From Chloroflexota bacterium (lineage in GTDB: Bacteria; Chloroflexota; Anaerolineae; Aggregatilineales; Phototrophicaceae), in the NCBI GenBank assembly GCA_013388745.1, contig JACAER010000006.1, positions 329,507 to 393,506 on the forward strand: DNA of 64,000 nucleotides, written 5' to 3'. Position 1 is the stretch's first letter. The number at the start of each line of letters is the position of its first letter. A model generated the notes under the pieces. It was not told where the DNA came from, searched no databases, and saw only the letters and a list, made by a program, of their open reading frames with translations. The translations under genes and the position numbers were made by a program. Of this stretch, positions 25,040 through 34,800 are shown in pieces.

Positions 25040-25414
25040 ATGATGCCGCGTATATTGTATATTGACGACGACAAATTCAACCGGCTGTTAATTTATCGGA
25101 TTCTCGTAGCCGCCGGTTATGAGGTTGATTTGGCAGAGGGTGCGATCACAGGCATCGACATGGCACGCCACAATCCACCCGATTTGATCTTAATGGACAT
25201 GAGTATGCCGGAAATGGATGGTCTGACGGCGACCCGCCACATCCGCGCGCTGCCCGAACTCCAGAATGTACCGATTGTGGTGGTGACAGCCAACGTGATG
25301 GAGGGCGACCGCGAACGATCGCTGCAAGCCGGGAGCAACGGCTTCATCGGCAAGCCGATCGATGTGGATAGATTTCCTGAGCAGATCAGCCAGTTTATGA
25401 GGAGCAATTCTTAA
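25040..25414 (+). CDS. Single-domain response regulator (receiver only)
   Basis: 124 residues, a lone CheY-like receiver. Acidic pair in LYIDDDKFN, phospho-acceptor Asp in LILMDMSMPEMDG, conserved Thr in VVVTANVM and Lys in FIGKPIDVDRF: a complete phosphorylation site. No output domain. Its stop codon overlaps the start of the next receiver gene (TAATG), so the two are translated together. As the first genes of the GAF/histidine-kinase island, they are likely phosphate acceptors of one of the kinases downstream. A doubled ATG leaves the start ambiguous by one codon. Confidence 0.93.
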   Translation: MMPRILYIDDDKFNRLLIYRILVAAGYEVDLAEGAITGIDMARHNPPDLILMDMSMPEMDGLTATRHIRALPELQNVPIVVVTANVMEGDRERSLQAGSNGFIGKPIDVDRFPEQISQFMRSNS

Positions 25415-25842
25415 TGATGGATGCAACCCGCCGTCCCATCGAACCCAGCGAAGCTCATGTGCTCGTGGTCGAAGACAACGTGCCGAACTTCGTGTTGATC
25501 GCGCGGATGTTGGCTTTTATGGGGGTGCAGCGCTGCGAATGGAAAACCTCCGGCTGGCAGGTCGTCCAGTTCGCCGAAACCCTGCCGCGCATTGACCTGA
25601 TTCTGATGGACATTCGTCTGCCCTATGAAGATGGCTATCAGGCGCTGCAAAAAGTGCGCGCCAACCCGCGCTTGAAGGACACGATTGTCTGCGCGGTGAC
25701 CGCCGAAGCCAGCGAGGAACAGATGCGCCGCGCGCAAAAAGCGGGCTTCGACGGTTTCATGGGCAAGCCGCTCGACCCGGATCGCTTCCCCAACCAGATT
25801 CGCCGTTTGCTGAGCGGTGAGCCAGTCTGGGAATGGAAATAG
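25414..25842 (+). CDS. Single-domain response regulator (receiver only)
   Basis: 142 residues. Acidic pair in VLVVEDNVPN, acceptor Asp in LILMDIRLPYEDGYQAL, Thr in AVTAEAS and Lys in FMGKPLDPDRFPNQIRRLL. The C-terminal PIDVDRFPEQI of the upstream receiver and PLDPDRFPNQI here are similar, indicating related receivers of the Cph2/DivK type. The loop after the first helix is unusually long (LAFMGVQRCEWKTSGWQVVQ). Start overlaps the previous stop codon. Followed by 221 bp without a gene before the giant GAF array gene. Confidence 0.92.
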   Translation: MMDATRRPIEPSEAHVLVVEDNVPNFVLIARMLAFMGVQRCEWKTSGWQVVQFAETLPRIDLILMDIRLPYEDGYQALQKVRANPRLKDTIVCAVTAEASEEQMRRAQKAGFDGFMGKPLDPDRFPNQIRRLLSGEPVWEWK

Positions 25843-26063
25843 GCACAATGAGGGCTGGCGACGGCTGGCCCTTTTCCCCCCCGCTCCTCCTCAATGCTGG
25901 GTTCAGGAATTCAAACCCACACCAGATCAATTTGCGTGTAATGTACAGTTTGGGGGTAGGATATCCCTACGTTGTTCTACACATTGGGCTACAATACAAA
26001 CAACTGCTCGTAGCGGGGCGCCGCGCCCCAGAATAAGACACTACTGTGTAAGCGAGGGACTCC

Positions 26064-29000
26064 GTGAGTGCTGCCACTGACCTCGACAATCTGCTCCAAA
26101 TGGTTTCGACTCTGGAGAAGGGGATCAAGGCCAACTTACGGCCAGAGGAGCTGTTCCAACAAGCGCTGCCATTTGTGCAGGCTTGTTTGCCCGACGCGCG
26201 CGGAATCCAACTGTATCGCGTATCGTCGAATGGCATGCTGCTGCCGGTGAACAATATCACGGATGCGACGCCGGTAGCGATCAGTTCGCTGCCCAGGCGC
26301 CAGCTCACGTATTTTGACGGCCTGTGGACAGTGCCGCTGTACCGCGACGATGAGCTTTTGGGCATCATGGAAATCGCTATGTCGCGCGAGACGCCAGAGA
26401 CCTCTGAGAACGAACTGCGCTCGCGTGTGCAGCTTGTGTCGTGGCATATGTCGCAGGCCTTCCACACGCTGCGCTTCAGCGAGATCATGCGCCAGCAAAG
26501 TATGCTCTCGTCCGAACTCAACCGCTGTAAGACGTTTCGCGAAATCGGCGCGACGATTGGCCGCTATATGCTGCGCAGCGGGCAGTTTGTGTCGATCAAC
26601 ACCTTTATCTACAATGGCGTGGGGGAGTTCGCCGGATTCGCCACGATTGCGACAGCCAACCGCCGCGAGTCGTTCGATACCCATGAAGTCGTGCAGTTGC
26701 AAGCAGAAGATTTTCAGGCGGCCTTCGGCCAACTGGTGAATCTGGAAAAAACACAGGTACTCATCAGCGATGATGTCAGCAATGATACCCGCTTATCGTC
26801 GCTGCTGCGGCGCTGGTTGGCGGGTTTCGGCGTGGTTTCGGTGGGCATCGTCCCTCTATATTACGCCGAGCGTATGGTGGGCTTCATTGGTATCAGCGAC
26901 ACGAGAAATGCGCTGAACCTGGGCCAGGAAGACACGATGACCTTCGAACGCCTGGCCGATCAGGTGAGCGCGTTGGTGCAGACCTACAGTCTGATGGAAC
27001 AAACAGCCTACACGCGCGATATCAGCGAACGGCAGAAGCAGGCGTTTAAGGATTTGATCGCCGGGCAGGATTTTACCGAAATGGCGCTGACAGTGGCGCG
27101 GCATATGCTGCCGCAGCATGGGCGCTTCCTGAGTATCAGCCGCATTGATTACGACCCGCTGGGCAACCCGCTCAGCCTGCAAACGCTGGCGACGGCCAAC
27201 CGCGAACGCAGTTTTGGCCTGGATGAGATTTTCCCGCTGCGGCTGAGCGATTTTCATCCCGCGATGCGCGAGATTCTGTTGGGCGGCGACCCGCATGTGA
27301 TCCACGACGCGCTGATGTTTTCGCCGCTGGAAATCGGCGCGGGCTTTCATCAGTGGCTCAAGCAAAACGATGTGCGCGCGATTCTGAATCTGCCGATGAT
27401 GGTGGATGTGCGTCCGCTGGCCATTCTGTCCGTGATGAATCGCGTTGAACCGGGCTTCACGCGCGAAGAAATCAACGCTTTTATCAATATCGCTGACCAG
27501 ATGGCGGCGCTGGTGTATGTCCATGATCTGCTGGACAAGGCCGAAAACACGCGCGCGGTGGTCGATAACCTGATTCTGGCTAACCGCCTGATTACGATTT
27601 CTGAAAACTATGACGATATGGCGCAGGCCGCGCTGCGCACAGTGGCGCGGCAGATGGTGGGTGTTGCGCTGACGCTCTTTGAACGGGTGGTGGATGTGCA
27701 AACCCCGCCACAGGCACGGGCGATGGTCGCTTTTTGCACGCAGGACACGCTGATCGCTTGTGACGCGCAGATGTTGAGCGACGATCTGCCTGCACCCGAA
27801 CAACTTGAGGCGCTGCGCGGCGGCAACCCGGTGCTCATCAGCGATTTACAGGCGGACAGCGCCTTCCCGGCCAAAACACGGCGGCAGCAGTATCTCAATC
27901 AGGGCGCGACCTGGACTGCGTCGTTCGGGCTGCGCGCGGGCGATCAACTGCTGGGCACGCTCGATGTGCTGGCAAGCGGCAGCACGCCGCTGACAGCCCA
28001 GGAAATCGACGCTTATGTCACCCTGGCCGACCAGATCGGTGTTGCCATACGCAGCCGGCAACTGCTGAACGAATCGCGCGAGGCGCAGGCCTTCGCGGCG
28101 CAGTTGGTGACAACTAATCGCCTGATTTCAGAGGCAGAGGGTTACGGCCAGATGATGATGGCGGTCATTCGGGCGATGCCGCGCGACATCAAATGTGTGG
28201 CGCTGGCGCTGTTTGATCGTCCGGTGACGATGTACGGCATTCCAATGAAGCTGCTGACCGAAGTGGTCGCCAACCGCAACAACTTTGTCGAACCGAACGC
28301 GATCGACGAATTCACGATGTTCAACGCGCGCGAAGACCCACGCCTGACGCTGACTATGCGCCAGCTATTGGAAGGTCAGGAGTGGAAAATCAAAGACCTG
28401 GCCAATCGGCAGCCGTTTATCGCCGCCAACTTGCTGCGCACAGTACACGAACAGGGCATGTCGTCGGTGGTGATTCTGGGGCTGACGGTCAGCACGCGCC
28501 TGCTGGGGATGTTGGCCTTCGGTGGCGACAAGCGCATGGAATTGAACCACTCGCAGATGGACGCGGTGCGCGCGATTGTCGATCAGGTCGCGATCACGCT
28601 GGAAAACCGCGACCTGCTGCGGCAAACCGCCGACGCGCTGGGTTTCGTGCAGGCGCAGTACGAGACGACCAGCCGGATTTACCGCACCGATAACGCGGTA
28701 GAAATGCTGGACGCGATCTATACCTTCTGTGGACGGATCTACGATACGGCGCATCTGGCGGTGTTGGATAGGCAGTTCGACCCGCCGCTCGTACACATAA
28801 TCGCCGAAAACAATGGCAGCGCCATTCGCGCCACCGATACGCGCGCGCCGCTGTATGAATACCCGGCGCACGAGAGCCTGGCGGCCATCGAAGCGCTGGA
28901 TGTGCCCGATGTTCTGAAAAATCGGTTCCTCAAGCCGCAAGAAAAGGCAACCCTGACGCAGCGAGGGATCAGCAGCCTGCTCATTCTGCCGCTGCTCGTT

Positions 29001-31409
29001 AACCAGCGTTTGACAGGGTTGATCTACTTCAGCAACCGCGCGCCGGTGCAAATTCCTACCAACCGCCTGCGCGCGCTGCGCAGCATGACTGACCAGTTGG
29101 CGGTTAAGTTCGAGAATCAAGAGCTTTTGCGCAGCACGGGCGATAGTTTGCAAGAAGTGCGCACGCTGTACGAGGCCAACAGCGCGATGCTGGCGGCCCA
29201 GGACACGCTGGATATGCTGTGGGCGCTGCGCAATCATGTGGCGCACGAAGCCGTCGCGATCAACCATCTGATTGTCGGGCGCGATGCCACCGGTCACATC
29301 AGCACGCTGACCATGCGCCACGCCATCATCGGCGAAGGCGAGCAGATTATGCATCGCCCGATGGAAGATGTTTTCGGCAGCAAGCGTCTGGCAGTCTTTA
29401 ATGCCTTCTGGGACAGCGGCACTACGCGCGTGGTTTTTGTCGAAAACGCCGTGTCTGTGCATCAAGACGAATCGCTGCGCGCGCTGATTACTTATCCCGA
29501 TGTCGGCAGTTACGCCGTAATTGTTATTCGTGAACCGGGCGCGTTTGAAGAAATGATCCTGGTGGCTTACGACGCGCCCAACAATTTCACGGCGCGCATG
29601 CGGCGCTTGTTCGAGGCGATCAGCGAACAGATTGTGGTTGTGCTGCAAAGACAACAACTGCTGCGCAATACACAAATCAGCGCGGCGCAGTTGGAAGCGC
29701 AGGTGCGCGTGCTGGAAACGCTCAACCGCCTGACGACCAATATCGCCGCGACACGCGAGGAACGCGCGCTGCTGGATTTGGCCTGTCAAGCGCTGGTGAA
29801 CGCGCTCAATATCGATCATGCGGGCGTGGTGCTGCTGGACGCCAATGGGCAGCAGGGGACGGTGGTCAGCGAATACCCGCTCAGCGGCAGTCTGGGTATG
29901 AAACTCGATATGGCCAACGACCCGCTGCAAAGTTATACGCGCGAGCATCTGGAGCCGCTGCTGGTGAGCGATGTGATGAACGATGCGCGTATCAGCGAAA
30001 GCAACCGGCGCGTGATGGAAGCCAGCAACGTCAAGAGTATGCTGCTGCTGCCGCTGCTGGACATCAGCGGCCAATATGTCGGGTCGGTCGGGTTAGATAT
30101 GTATAACCTCGTCCAGACGTTTTCGCCGGCAATGATCGACATCGCGCAGACGATTACGTCACAGATCGGCGTCGGTCTGCAAAATATCCGGTTGCTGCGC
30201 GACGCCGAACGCCGCGCAGTACAGTTGCAGGATCAGGTGCGGGCGCTGCAAGCGCTGAACGATCTGGCCACCATCATCGCCAGCACCCGCGACGAGAAAG
30301 CGCTGTTCGACGACAGTGCCGAAGCCTTCGTCAACGCCCTGGGCGTCGATCACTGCGGCATGGTGATTTTTGATCCCGGCGGGACAACGGCGCGCGTAGT
30401 GGGGGAATATCCCCGCAACAACTTCGTCGGCATGGTGATTGATACCGCTGTAGACGCGGTGAATATCCAACTGCGCCGCACCAGACTGCCGGTGTTGGTC
30501 AGCCTGCGCGATTTTGATCTTGACGCGCGTGTGCTGCAACTGCTCAAAGACATTAATGCGCGTTCGCTGCTGGTGCTGCCGCTGATTGATGTGGGCGGGG
30601 TGATGATCGGCTCGGTAGGCGTCGAAATCTGCAATGATGACCGAACGTTCACGCCGGAAATGATTGATATCGCCCAAACGATGACATCGCAGTTGGCGAT
30701 CGGTCTGCAAAACATTCGCCTGCTGCAAGATACACGCCACCGCGCCGAACAGCTTCAGCGTATCGCGGTGTTCAGCCAATCGGTACAAGCCACGCTGGAT
30801 ATGGTGTCGATTTACGAGATCGCGCTGGCCGAAAGCGCTAAAATGCTGGCACTCGACCATATCAACATCGTGCAGTACGACGCCGAACGCGACCAACTGC
30901 GTGTCGTGGCGCAGCATTATCGCGGGCGCACGCACGTTGATTTGCAGAATGGGCCGCTGGTGTCGATTGAAGATACCCCCATTGGGCATGTGTGGATCGA
31001 GCGGCGGATGCGCTATTTCCCCGATATGCAGGAAGAACGCGAACTGCACCATGCCTATGTCGAGACGCGCTCGCTGCTGGTCGCGCCGATCTTTTCGCGC
31101 GGGCTGGTGCGTGGCGCAGTAGAAGTTGGCAGCCAGCGCCCCAATGCCTACAACGAGGCCGACGGCGCTGTGTTCCAACAGATGGTGAATCAGCTAACAG
31201 TAGCGATCGAAAATGCGGAAGTCTTCGCCCAGAGCCAAAAACTGGCGCAGAACAAAGCGCTCGCCAACGAGATTTCGACCCAGTTGCAGCGGCAGGTGGA
31301 AATGCAGCGCATGTTGGACATCACAGCGCGCGAATTGGGGAAAGCGCTGGGGGCCAAGCGCGCGCGTATTCGTCTGGGAACATCATATAATGACGACAAT
31401 GGTTCGTAA
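26064..31409 (+). CDS. Giant soluble multi-GAF protein (about ten GAF domains, no output domain)
   Basis: 1,781 residues from a GTG at 26064. No signal peptide or membrane segment. I count about ten GAF-like units, each introduced by a helix and closed by a D-Q-[VIL]-A-[VI]-x-[VIL]-E-N-x-x-L-L type helix: roughly 1-150, 155-320, 325-495, 500-670, 675-855, 860-1025, 1030-1200, 1215-1375, 1385-1555 and 1565-1725. Units 2 and 3 share an ATANR-E-S/R-F motif; units 8 and 9 are a recent duplication. Residues 1730-1775 repeat only the first half of a GAF and end in RARIRLGT, a tail shared with the next four proteins. No kinase, cyclase, HTH or receiver domain follows. Probably a cytoplasmic scaffold or ligand integrator for the adjacent kinases; ligands unknown. 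Confidence 0.85.
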   Translation: MSAATDLDNLLQMVSTLEKGIKANLRPEELFQQALPFVQACLPDARGIQLYRVSSNGMLLPVNNITDATPVAISSLPRRQLTYFDGLWTVPLYRDDELLGIMEIAMSRETPETSENELRSRVQLVSWHMSQAFHTLRFSEIMRQQSMLSSELNRCKTFREIGATIGRYMLRSGQFVSINTFIYNGVGEFAGFATIATANRRESFDTHEVVQLQAEDFQAAFGQLVNLEKTQVLISDDVSNDTRLSSLLRRWLAGFGVVSVGIVPLYYAERMVGFIGISDTRNALNLGQEDTMTFERLADQVSALVQTYSLMEQTAYTRDISERQKQAFKDLIAGQDFTEMALTVARHMLPQHGRFLSISRIDYDPLGNPLSLQTLATANRERSFGLDEIFPLRLSDFHPAMREILLGGDPHVIHDALMFSPLEIGAGFHQWLKQNDVRAILNLPMMVDVRPLAILSVMNRVEPGFTREEINAFINIADQMAALVYVHDLLDKAENTRAVVDNLILANRLITISENYDDMAQAALRTVARQMVGVALTLFERVVDVQTPPQARAMVAFCTQDTLIACDAQMLSDDLPAPEQLEALRGGNPVLISDLQADSAFPAKTRRQQYLNQGATWTASFGLRAGDQLLGTLDVLASGSTPLTAQEIDAYVTLADQIGVAIRSRQLLNESREAQAFAAQLVTTNRLISEAEGYGQMMMAVIRAMPRDIKCVALALFDRPVTMYGIPMKLLTEVVANRNNFVEPNAIDEFTMFNAREDPRLTLTMRQLLEGQEWKIKDLANRQPFIAANLLRTVHEQGMSSVVILGLTVSTRLLGMLAFGGDKRMELNHSQMDAVRAIVDQVAITLENRDLLRQTADALGFVQAQYETTSRIYRTDNAVEMLDAIYTFCGRIYDTAHLAVLDRQFDPPLVHIIAENNGSAIRATDTRAPLYEYPAHESLAAIEALDVPDVLKNRFLKPQEKATLTQRGISSLLILPLLVNQRLTGLIYFSNRAPVQIPTNRLRALRSMTDQLAVKFENQELLRSTGDSLQEVRTLYEANSAMLAAQDTLDMLWALRNHVAHEAVAINHLIVGRDATGHISTLTMRHAIIGEGEQIMHRPMEDVFGSKRLAVFNAFWDSGTTRVVFVENAVSVHQDESLRALITYPDVGSYAVIVIREPGAFEEMILVAYDAPNNFTARMRRLFEAISEQIVVVLQRQQLLRNTQISAAQLEAQVRVLETLNRLTTNIAATREERALLDLACQALVNALNIDHAGVVLLDANGQQGTVVSEYPLSGSLGMKLDMANDPLQSYTREHLEPLLVSDVMNDARISESNRRVMEASNVKSMLLLPLLDISGQYVGSVGLDMYNLVQTFSPAMIDIAQTITSQIGVGLQNIRLLRDAERRAVQLQDQVRALQALNDLATIIASTRDEKALFDDSAEAFVNALGVDHCGMVIFDPGGTTARVVGEYPRNNFVGMVIDTAVDAVNIQLRRTRLPVLVSLRDFDLDARVLQLLKDINARSLLVLPLIDVGGVMIGSVGVEICNDDRTFTPEMIDIAQTMTSQLAIGLQNIRLLQDTRHRAEQLQRIAVFSQSVQATLDMVSIYEIALAESAKMLALDHINIVQYDAERDQLRVVAQHYRGRTHVDLQNGPLVSIEDTPIGHVWIERRMRYFPDMQEERELHHAYVETRSLLVAPIFSRGLVRGAVEVGSQRPNAYNEADGAVFQQMVNQLTVAIENAEVFAQSQKLAQNKALANEISTQLQRQVEMQRMLDITARELGKALGAKRARIRLGTSYNDDNGS
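29690..30730 (+). repeat. Tandem duplicated GAF units 8 and 9 within the giant GAF gene
   Basis: The segments about 29690-30215 and 30225-30730 encode near-matching GAF units: ALNIDHAGVVLLD against ALGVDHCGMVIFD, SMLLLPLLDISGQYVGSVGL against SLLVLPLIDVGGVMIGSVGV, and TITSQIGVGLQNIRLLRDAE against TMTSQLAIGLQNIRLLQDTR. The DNA is also visibly similar, pointing to a relatively recent internal duplication. Confidence 0.75.
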
Positions 31410-31422
31410 CAGGGGGGGCGAG

Positions 31423-33144
31423 ATGCGCACGTTCATCCAACGCCTGTTTGATGTATCGTCCTACAAAACAGGGATCGAACGCAGCCGGGCCAGAATCGCG
31501 CAGGTGTTTACGTGGATTGGGTTGGTTGCCTTCAGCCTGTATGCGCTGCGTGTCAGCCCGGATACCCAGCTCAATCTCTTTCAAGAGATGGGCACGTCGC
31601 TGCTGTGGGCATTAGTCATTCCGGCGTTTTACGGCTCTAGCCTGGCTACCCTGATCGCCGTACAACGCGGCTATCTCAGGTTTGCGACTTTTGGTCCCGT
31701 CGTGGCATTCTTCCTGCTGGGGGTGGTGCAAGCGATTACAGCGGGCTTTACTTCCGCGCGCGATGGCATGATGATCGTAGCCTTTGTGTTGATCGCCGGT
31801 CTCTTGAACGAAACACGCGGGATTGTCGTCAGTCTTGTGGCAGCGCTCATCAGCGTCACGGTGGGCATTGCCCTGCGTCCCACCCTTCCCGACCCGCCGC
31901 CAGCTAACCTGGCGTTCATCAACTGGCTGCTCTACAGCTTTATTCTGATCTCGGTCAGTTTACTGGTCTATGCATTTATTGGTGTGTCAAAACTGGCGCG
32001 CGCTGAAGGCGCGACATCGGCTACCCAGGAACGTTTGAAGTTGGCCGACATCACGACGCAGCTTTCGCAGCGCATCTCGCGGCGCGAGGCGCTGTTGGTG
32101 GTGCTGGAAGATGTGGTTGAGCAAATCATCCAAGCGTATCCCGCGATTTATCACGCGCAGGTGTTTTTGATCGACGAAAGCGGGCAAGAAGCTAAACTCG
32201 AAGCCAGCACAGGCGAAGCGGGACGCCAGCTTCTGGCGCGCGCGCACGCGCTGGCCGTCGGCAGCCTGAGCGTGATCGGCCAGGTGACTGTGCGCAAGCA
32301 GCCGATCATCGCACGGGCTGACGATGAACAAAACGTTCACCGGCGCAACGAACTGCTGCCAGAGACGGCAGTAGAAGCGGCTTTTCCGCTGATGATCGGC
32401 GACACGGTGATCGGCGCGCTCGATCTGCAAAGCAAAAATGCGGCGACTTTCGCGCTGGAAGAGACTGTCAGCCTGTTCCGCTCGCTGGCCGACAGCATCG
32501 CCATCGCGATTGACAACGCGCGCCTGTTTGAACAGGCAGAAGCGCGTGTGCGCGAAAACCAGCGCCTGGTCGAGCAAACGCGCGCGGCGCTGCGCGAAGT
32601 GGAGCAGTTGAACGAACGCCTCACAGGGCGCGCCTGGTCGGATTACCTGCGCGACTTTGCCGAGGAATTGGCACTCAAGGTTGACTTTGATAGTGATGAT
32701 ACGCAGCCCACACGTCTGGGGCGCGAACATGAACGCGGCTGGACACCCACGCTGGCAGAGGCCGCACGCCTGAATTACCTCGTACAGGACTCCGAAAACG
32801 GCCGGCGCGTGGTGGCCATGCCTCTGCGCGTGCGCGGGCAGGTGATCGGCGCGATGGAATTTGAGCTGGACGACGACATGAAGTTTTCCAGCGAAGAACT
32901 GACGCTGCTACAGGATGTGAGCGAGCGTTTTGGTCTGGCCGCCGAAAACACCCGCCTGCTGGAAGAAAGCCAGCGGTTGGCGCAGCGCGAAGCATTGGTC
33001 AACGAAATCAGCACGCGCTTGCAGGCCAGCAACAATGTAGAAACGACATTGGCCGAAGCCGCGCGCAGCTTGAAGGACTCGTTGAAAGCGACGCGGGTGT
33101 CGATTCGGCTTGGCACTATCGATACTCAGGCGAAAGGGTCATAG
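31423..33144 (+). CDS. Six-TM GAF sensor protein without output domain
   Basis: 573 residues from ATG 31423, next to a G-rich ribosome site and 13 nt after the previous stop; an ATG at 31390 is an in-frame alternative overlapping the upstream gene. Residues about 25-190 hold six hydrophobic helices with short loops. A GAF domain follows at about 205-375 (YHAQVFLIDE, ASTGEAGRQLL, GSLSVIGQVT, VIGALDLQSK), then a coiled coil, a W-S-D-Y-L motif (about 403), the C-terminal half of a second GAF (about 430-510; VRGQVIGAMEFE, SERFGLAAENTRLLEE) and a first-half GAF tail ending VSIRLGT. No enzymatic module. First of three adjacent genes of this layout. Confidence 0.8.
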   Translation: MRTFIQRLFDVSSYKTGIERSRARIAQVFTWIGLVAFSLYALRVSPDTQLNLFQEMGTSLLWALVIPAFYGSSLATLIAVQRGYLRFATFGPVVAFFLLGVVQAITAGFTSARDGMMIVAFVLIAGLLNETRGIVVSLVAALISVTVGIALRPTLPDPPPANLAFINWLLYSFILISVSLLVYAFIGVSKLARAEGATSATQERLKLADITTQLSQRISRREALLVVLEDVVEQIIQAYPAIYHAQVFLIDESGQEAKLEASTGEAGRQLLARAHALAVGSLSVIGQVTVRKQPIIARADDEQNVHRRNELLPETAVEAAFPLMIGDTVIGALDLQSKNAATFALEETVSLFRSLADSIAIAIDNARLFEQAEARVRENQRLVEQTRAALREVEQLNERLTGRAWSDYLRDFAEELALKVDFDSDDTQPTRLGREHERGWTPTLAEAARLNYLVQDSENGRRVVAMPLRVRGQVIGAMEFELDDDMKFSSEELTLLQDVSERFGLAAENTRLLEESQRLAQREALVNEISTRLQASNNVETTLAEAARSLKDSLKATRVSIRLGTIDTQAKGS

Positions 33145-33147
33145 CCT

Positions 33148-34800
33148 ATGTTTTCTGCACAAAGCGCCAGCGATGCGCTGGAACGCCTGCGTATTCGCTA
33201 CATCCGTGTGATCGCGTTCATCGGCCTGTTTGGGACGGCGCTGGGTATGTTCTTCCAAGCCCTGCAGGACATGCAACAGCTTGAGGGCGTGAATCTGTCA
33301 ATTTTTGTGGGTTCGCTGTTGTTTATCGGCTTATGCATCACCGCGCTGGTGCTGGTCAACGCGGGGTATACGCGGCTGGCGTTTATCCTGATGTCACTTG
33401 GTTTAGTAATAACGGCGGCAGGCGTTTCTGGCCCTGCGCTGCCGCTGGTTGCCGTGCTGGCGCTGATCCTTTCGGCGGTAGTCGGCAGCACGTTAACTTA
33501 TGTGACCGTCAATATTCTGATACTACTGATCGGGGTGCACGACATTTACCAGATCGCGCAAAGCGAAGGCCTACCGCTGGATTCGCTGTTCGCCCAAATA
33601 ATGATTTCGCCGCGTTTGTTCACGGTGTTTATCAGTTTGATTGTACTGGCACTGGTCAGCCTGACCGTGCGCTATTTCGTGCTCAGCGCCGAACGCACCG
33701 CCGACAATGCCCGGCGCAGCGCCGAACTGCTGCGCACGACGGCGGAAGTCGGGCGCGTTACTGCCGGACTGCTTAACGTGACGGAATTGTTGGCGCGCGC
33801 CAGCGAATTGATCCGCGATGGTTTCGCTTATTACCACGTACAGGTTTTCCTCATTCCAGAAGGCAGCAGTACGGAAGCGATTTTGCGCGCTTCGACAGGG
33901 GAAATCGGCCAACAACTGCTGACGGAAAATTACAAGCTCGAAATCAACACCCATACGGTTGTGGGACGCACGCTGCTGACTGGCGAGCCTATTCTGACAC
34001 GCGACACCGACCCGGAAACGTATGCCCGCCATGCGCTGCTGGCGAACACCCGTTCAGAGCTTGCTATTCCGATCCTGGACGCCAACCGCATCGTTGGTGC
34101 GCTCGATGTCCACAGTCTACGCCGCGAAGCCTTCAGCCCCAACGATATGCAGGCGCTGCAAATCATGGCGAACCAGTTGGGCACCGCCATTCGCAATGCG
34201 CGCCTGTTTGAAGCCCAGAACCGTTCGCTGCAAGAGAATAAACGCCTGTTCGTGGAATCGGAAGCGCGTCTGCGCGAAATGCAGCGCCTGAATCAGCAGT
34301 TAACGAAGCGCACCTGGACAGATTATCTGGAAGAACGGCGCCGGCTGACAGGGGTCACGCTGGAACAAAATCTGCTGCTGCCGGAAAGCCAATGGACGGA
34401 CAGCATGATCGAAGCGACACAGCGCCGCCAACCGCTGGCGCGCCGTGATGCTAATCGGCAGGTCATCACCGTACCGATTGTGCTGCGCGGCGAAGTGTTG
34501 GGGGCGATTGAGGTTGAACCCGACGAGCCACTGCGCGAAGGGGACACCGTGGAAATGCTGAAAGCGGTCGCCGAACGTTTGGCGACGAGCCTGGAAAACA
34601 CACGCCTGCTGGAAGAAACACAGGCCGAAAACGCGCAAAAACAACGCATCAACGAAATCGCCGAAAAATTCCAGTCAATCACTACGGTGGATGAACTGCT
34701 GCGAGTGACTGTCACCGAGCTGCGACAATCGCTGGGGGCAGAGCGGGGTTCAATCCGGTTGGGGACAATTGCCTTTGAGACGAAAGGTGCCAGCCTATGA
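33148..34800 (+). CDS. Six-TM GAF sensor protein without output domain
   Basis: 550 residues, starting 3 nt after the previous stop. Six hydrophobic helices lie between about residues 18 and 180 (for example VIAFIGLFGTALGMFFQAL and TVFISLIVLALVSLTVRYFV). GAF at about 190-352 with YHVQVFLIPEG, ASTGEIGQQLL, TVVGRTLLTG and RIVGALDVHS. Then a coiled coil, a RTWTDYLEE motif, a C-half GAF (about 400-490) with LRGEVLGAIEVEP and AERLATSLENTRLLEE, and the tail NEIAEKFQSITTVDELL ending GSIRLGT. Same architecture as its neighbours, with a divergent membrane part. Its stop codon overlaps the next start as ATGA, so the three are translationally linked. Confidence 0.8.
   Translation: MFSAQSASDALERLRIRYIRVIAFIGLFGTALGMFFQALQDMQQLEGVNLSIFVGSLLFIGLCITALVLVNAGYTRLAFILMSLGLVITAAGVSGPALPLVAVLALILSAVVGSTLTYVTVNILILLIGVHDIYQIAQSEGLPLDSLFAQIMISPRLFTVFISLIVLALVSLTVRYFVLSAERTADNARRSAELLRTTAEVGRVTAGLLNVTELLARASELIRDGFAYYHVQVFLIPEGSSTEAILRASTGEIGQQLLTENYKLEINTHTVVGRTLLTGEPILTRDTDPETYARHALLANTRSELAIPILDANRIVGALDVHSLRREAFSPNDMQALQIMANQLGTAIRNARLFEAQNRSLQENKRLFVESEARLREMQRLNQQLTKRTWTDYLEERRRLTGVTLEQNLLLPESQWTDSMIEATQRRQPLARRDANRQVITVPIVLRGEVLGAIEVEPDEPLREGDTVEMLKAVAERLATSLENTRLLEETQAENAQKQRINEIAEKFQSITTVDELLRVTVTELRQSLGAERGSIRLGTIAFETKGASL

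Noticed and set aside
28365..30074. Long minus-strand open frames across the giant GAF gene
   Set aside because: The plus-strand frame has ordered GAF motifs; the antisense translations are biased in composition and lack start signals.
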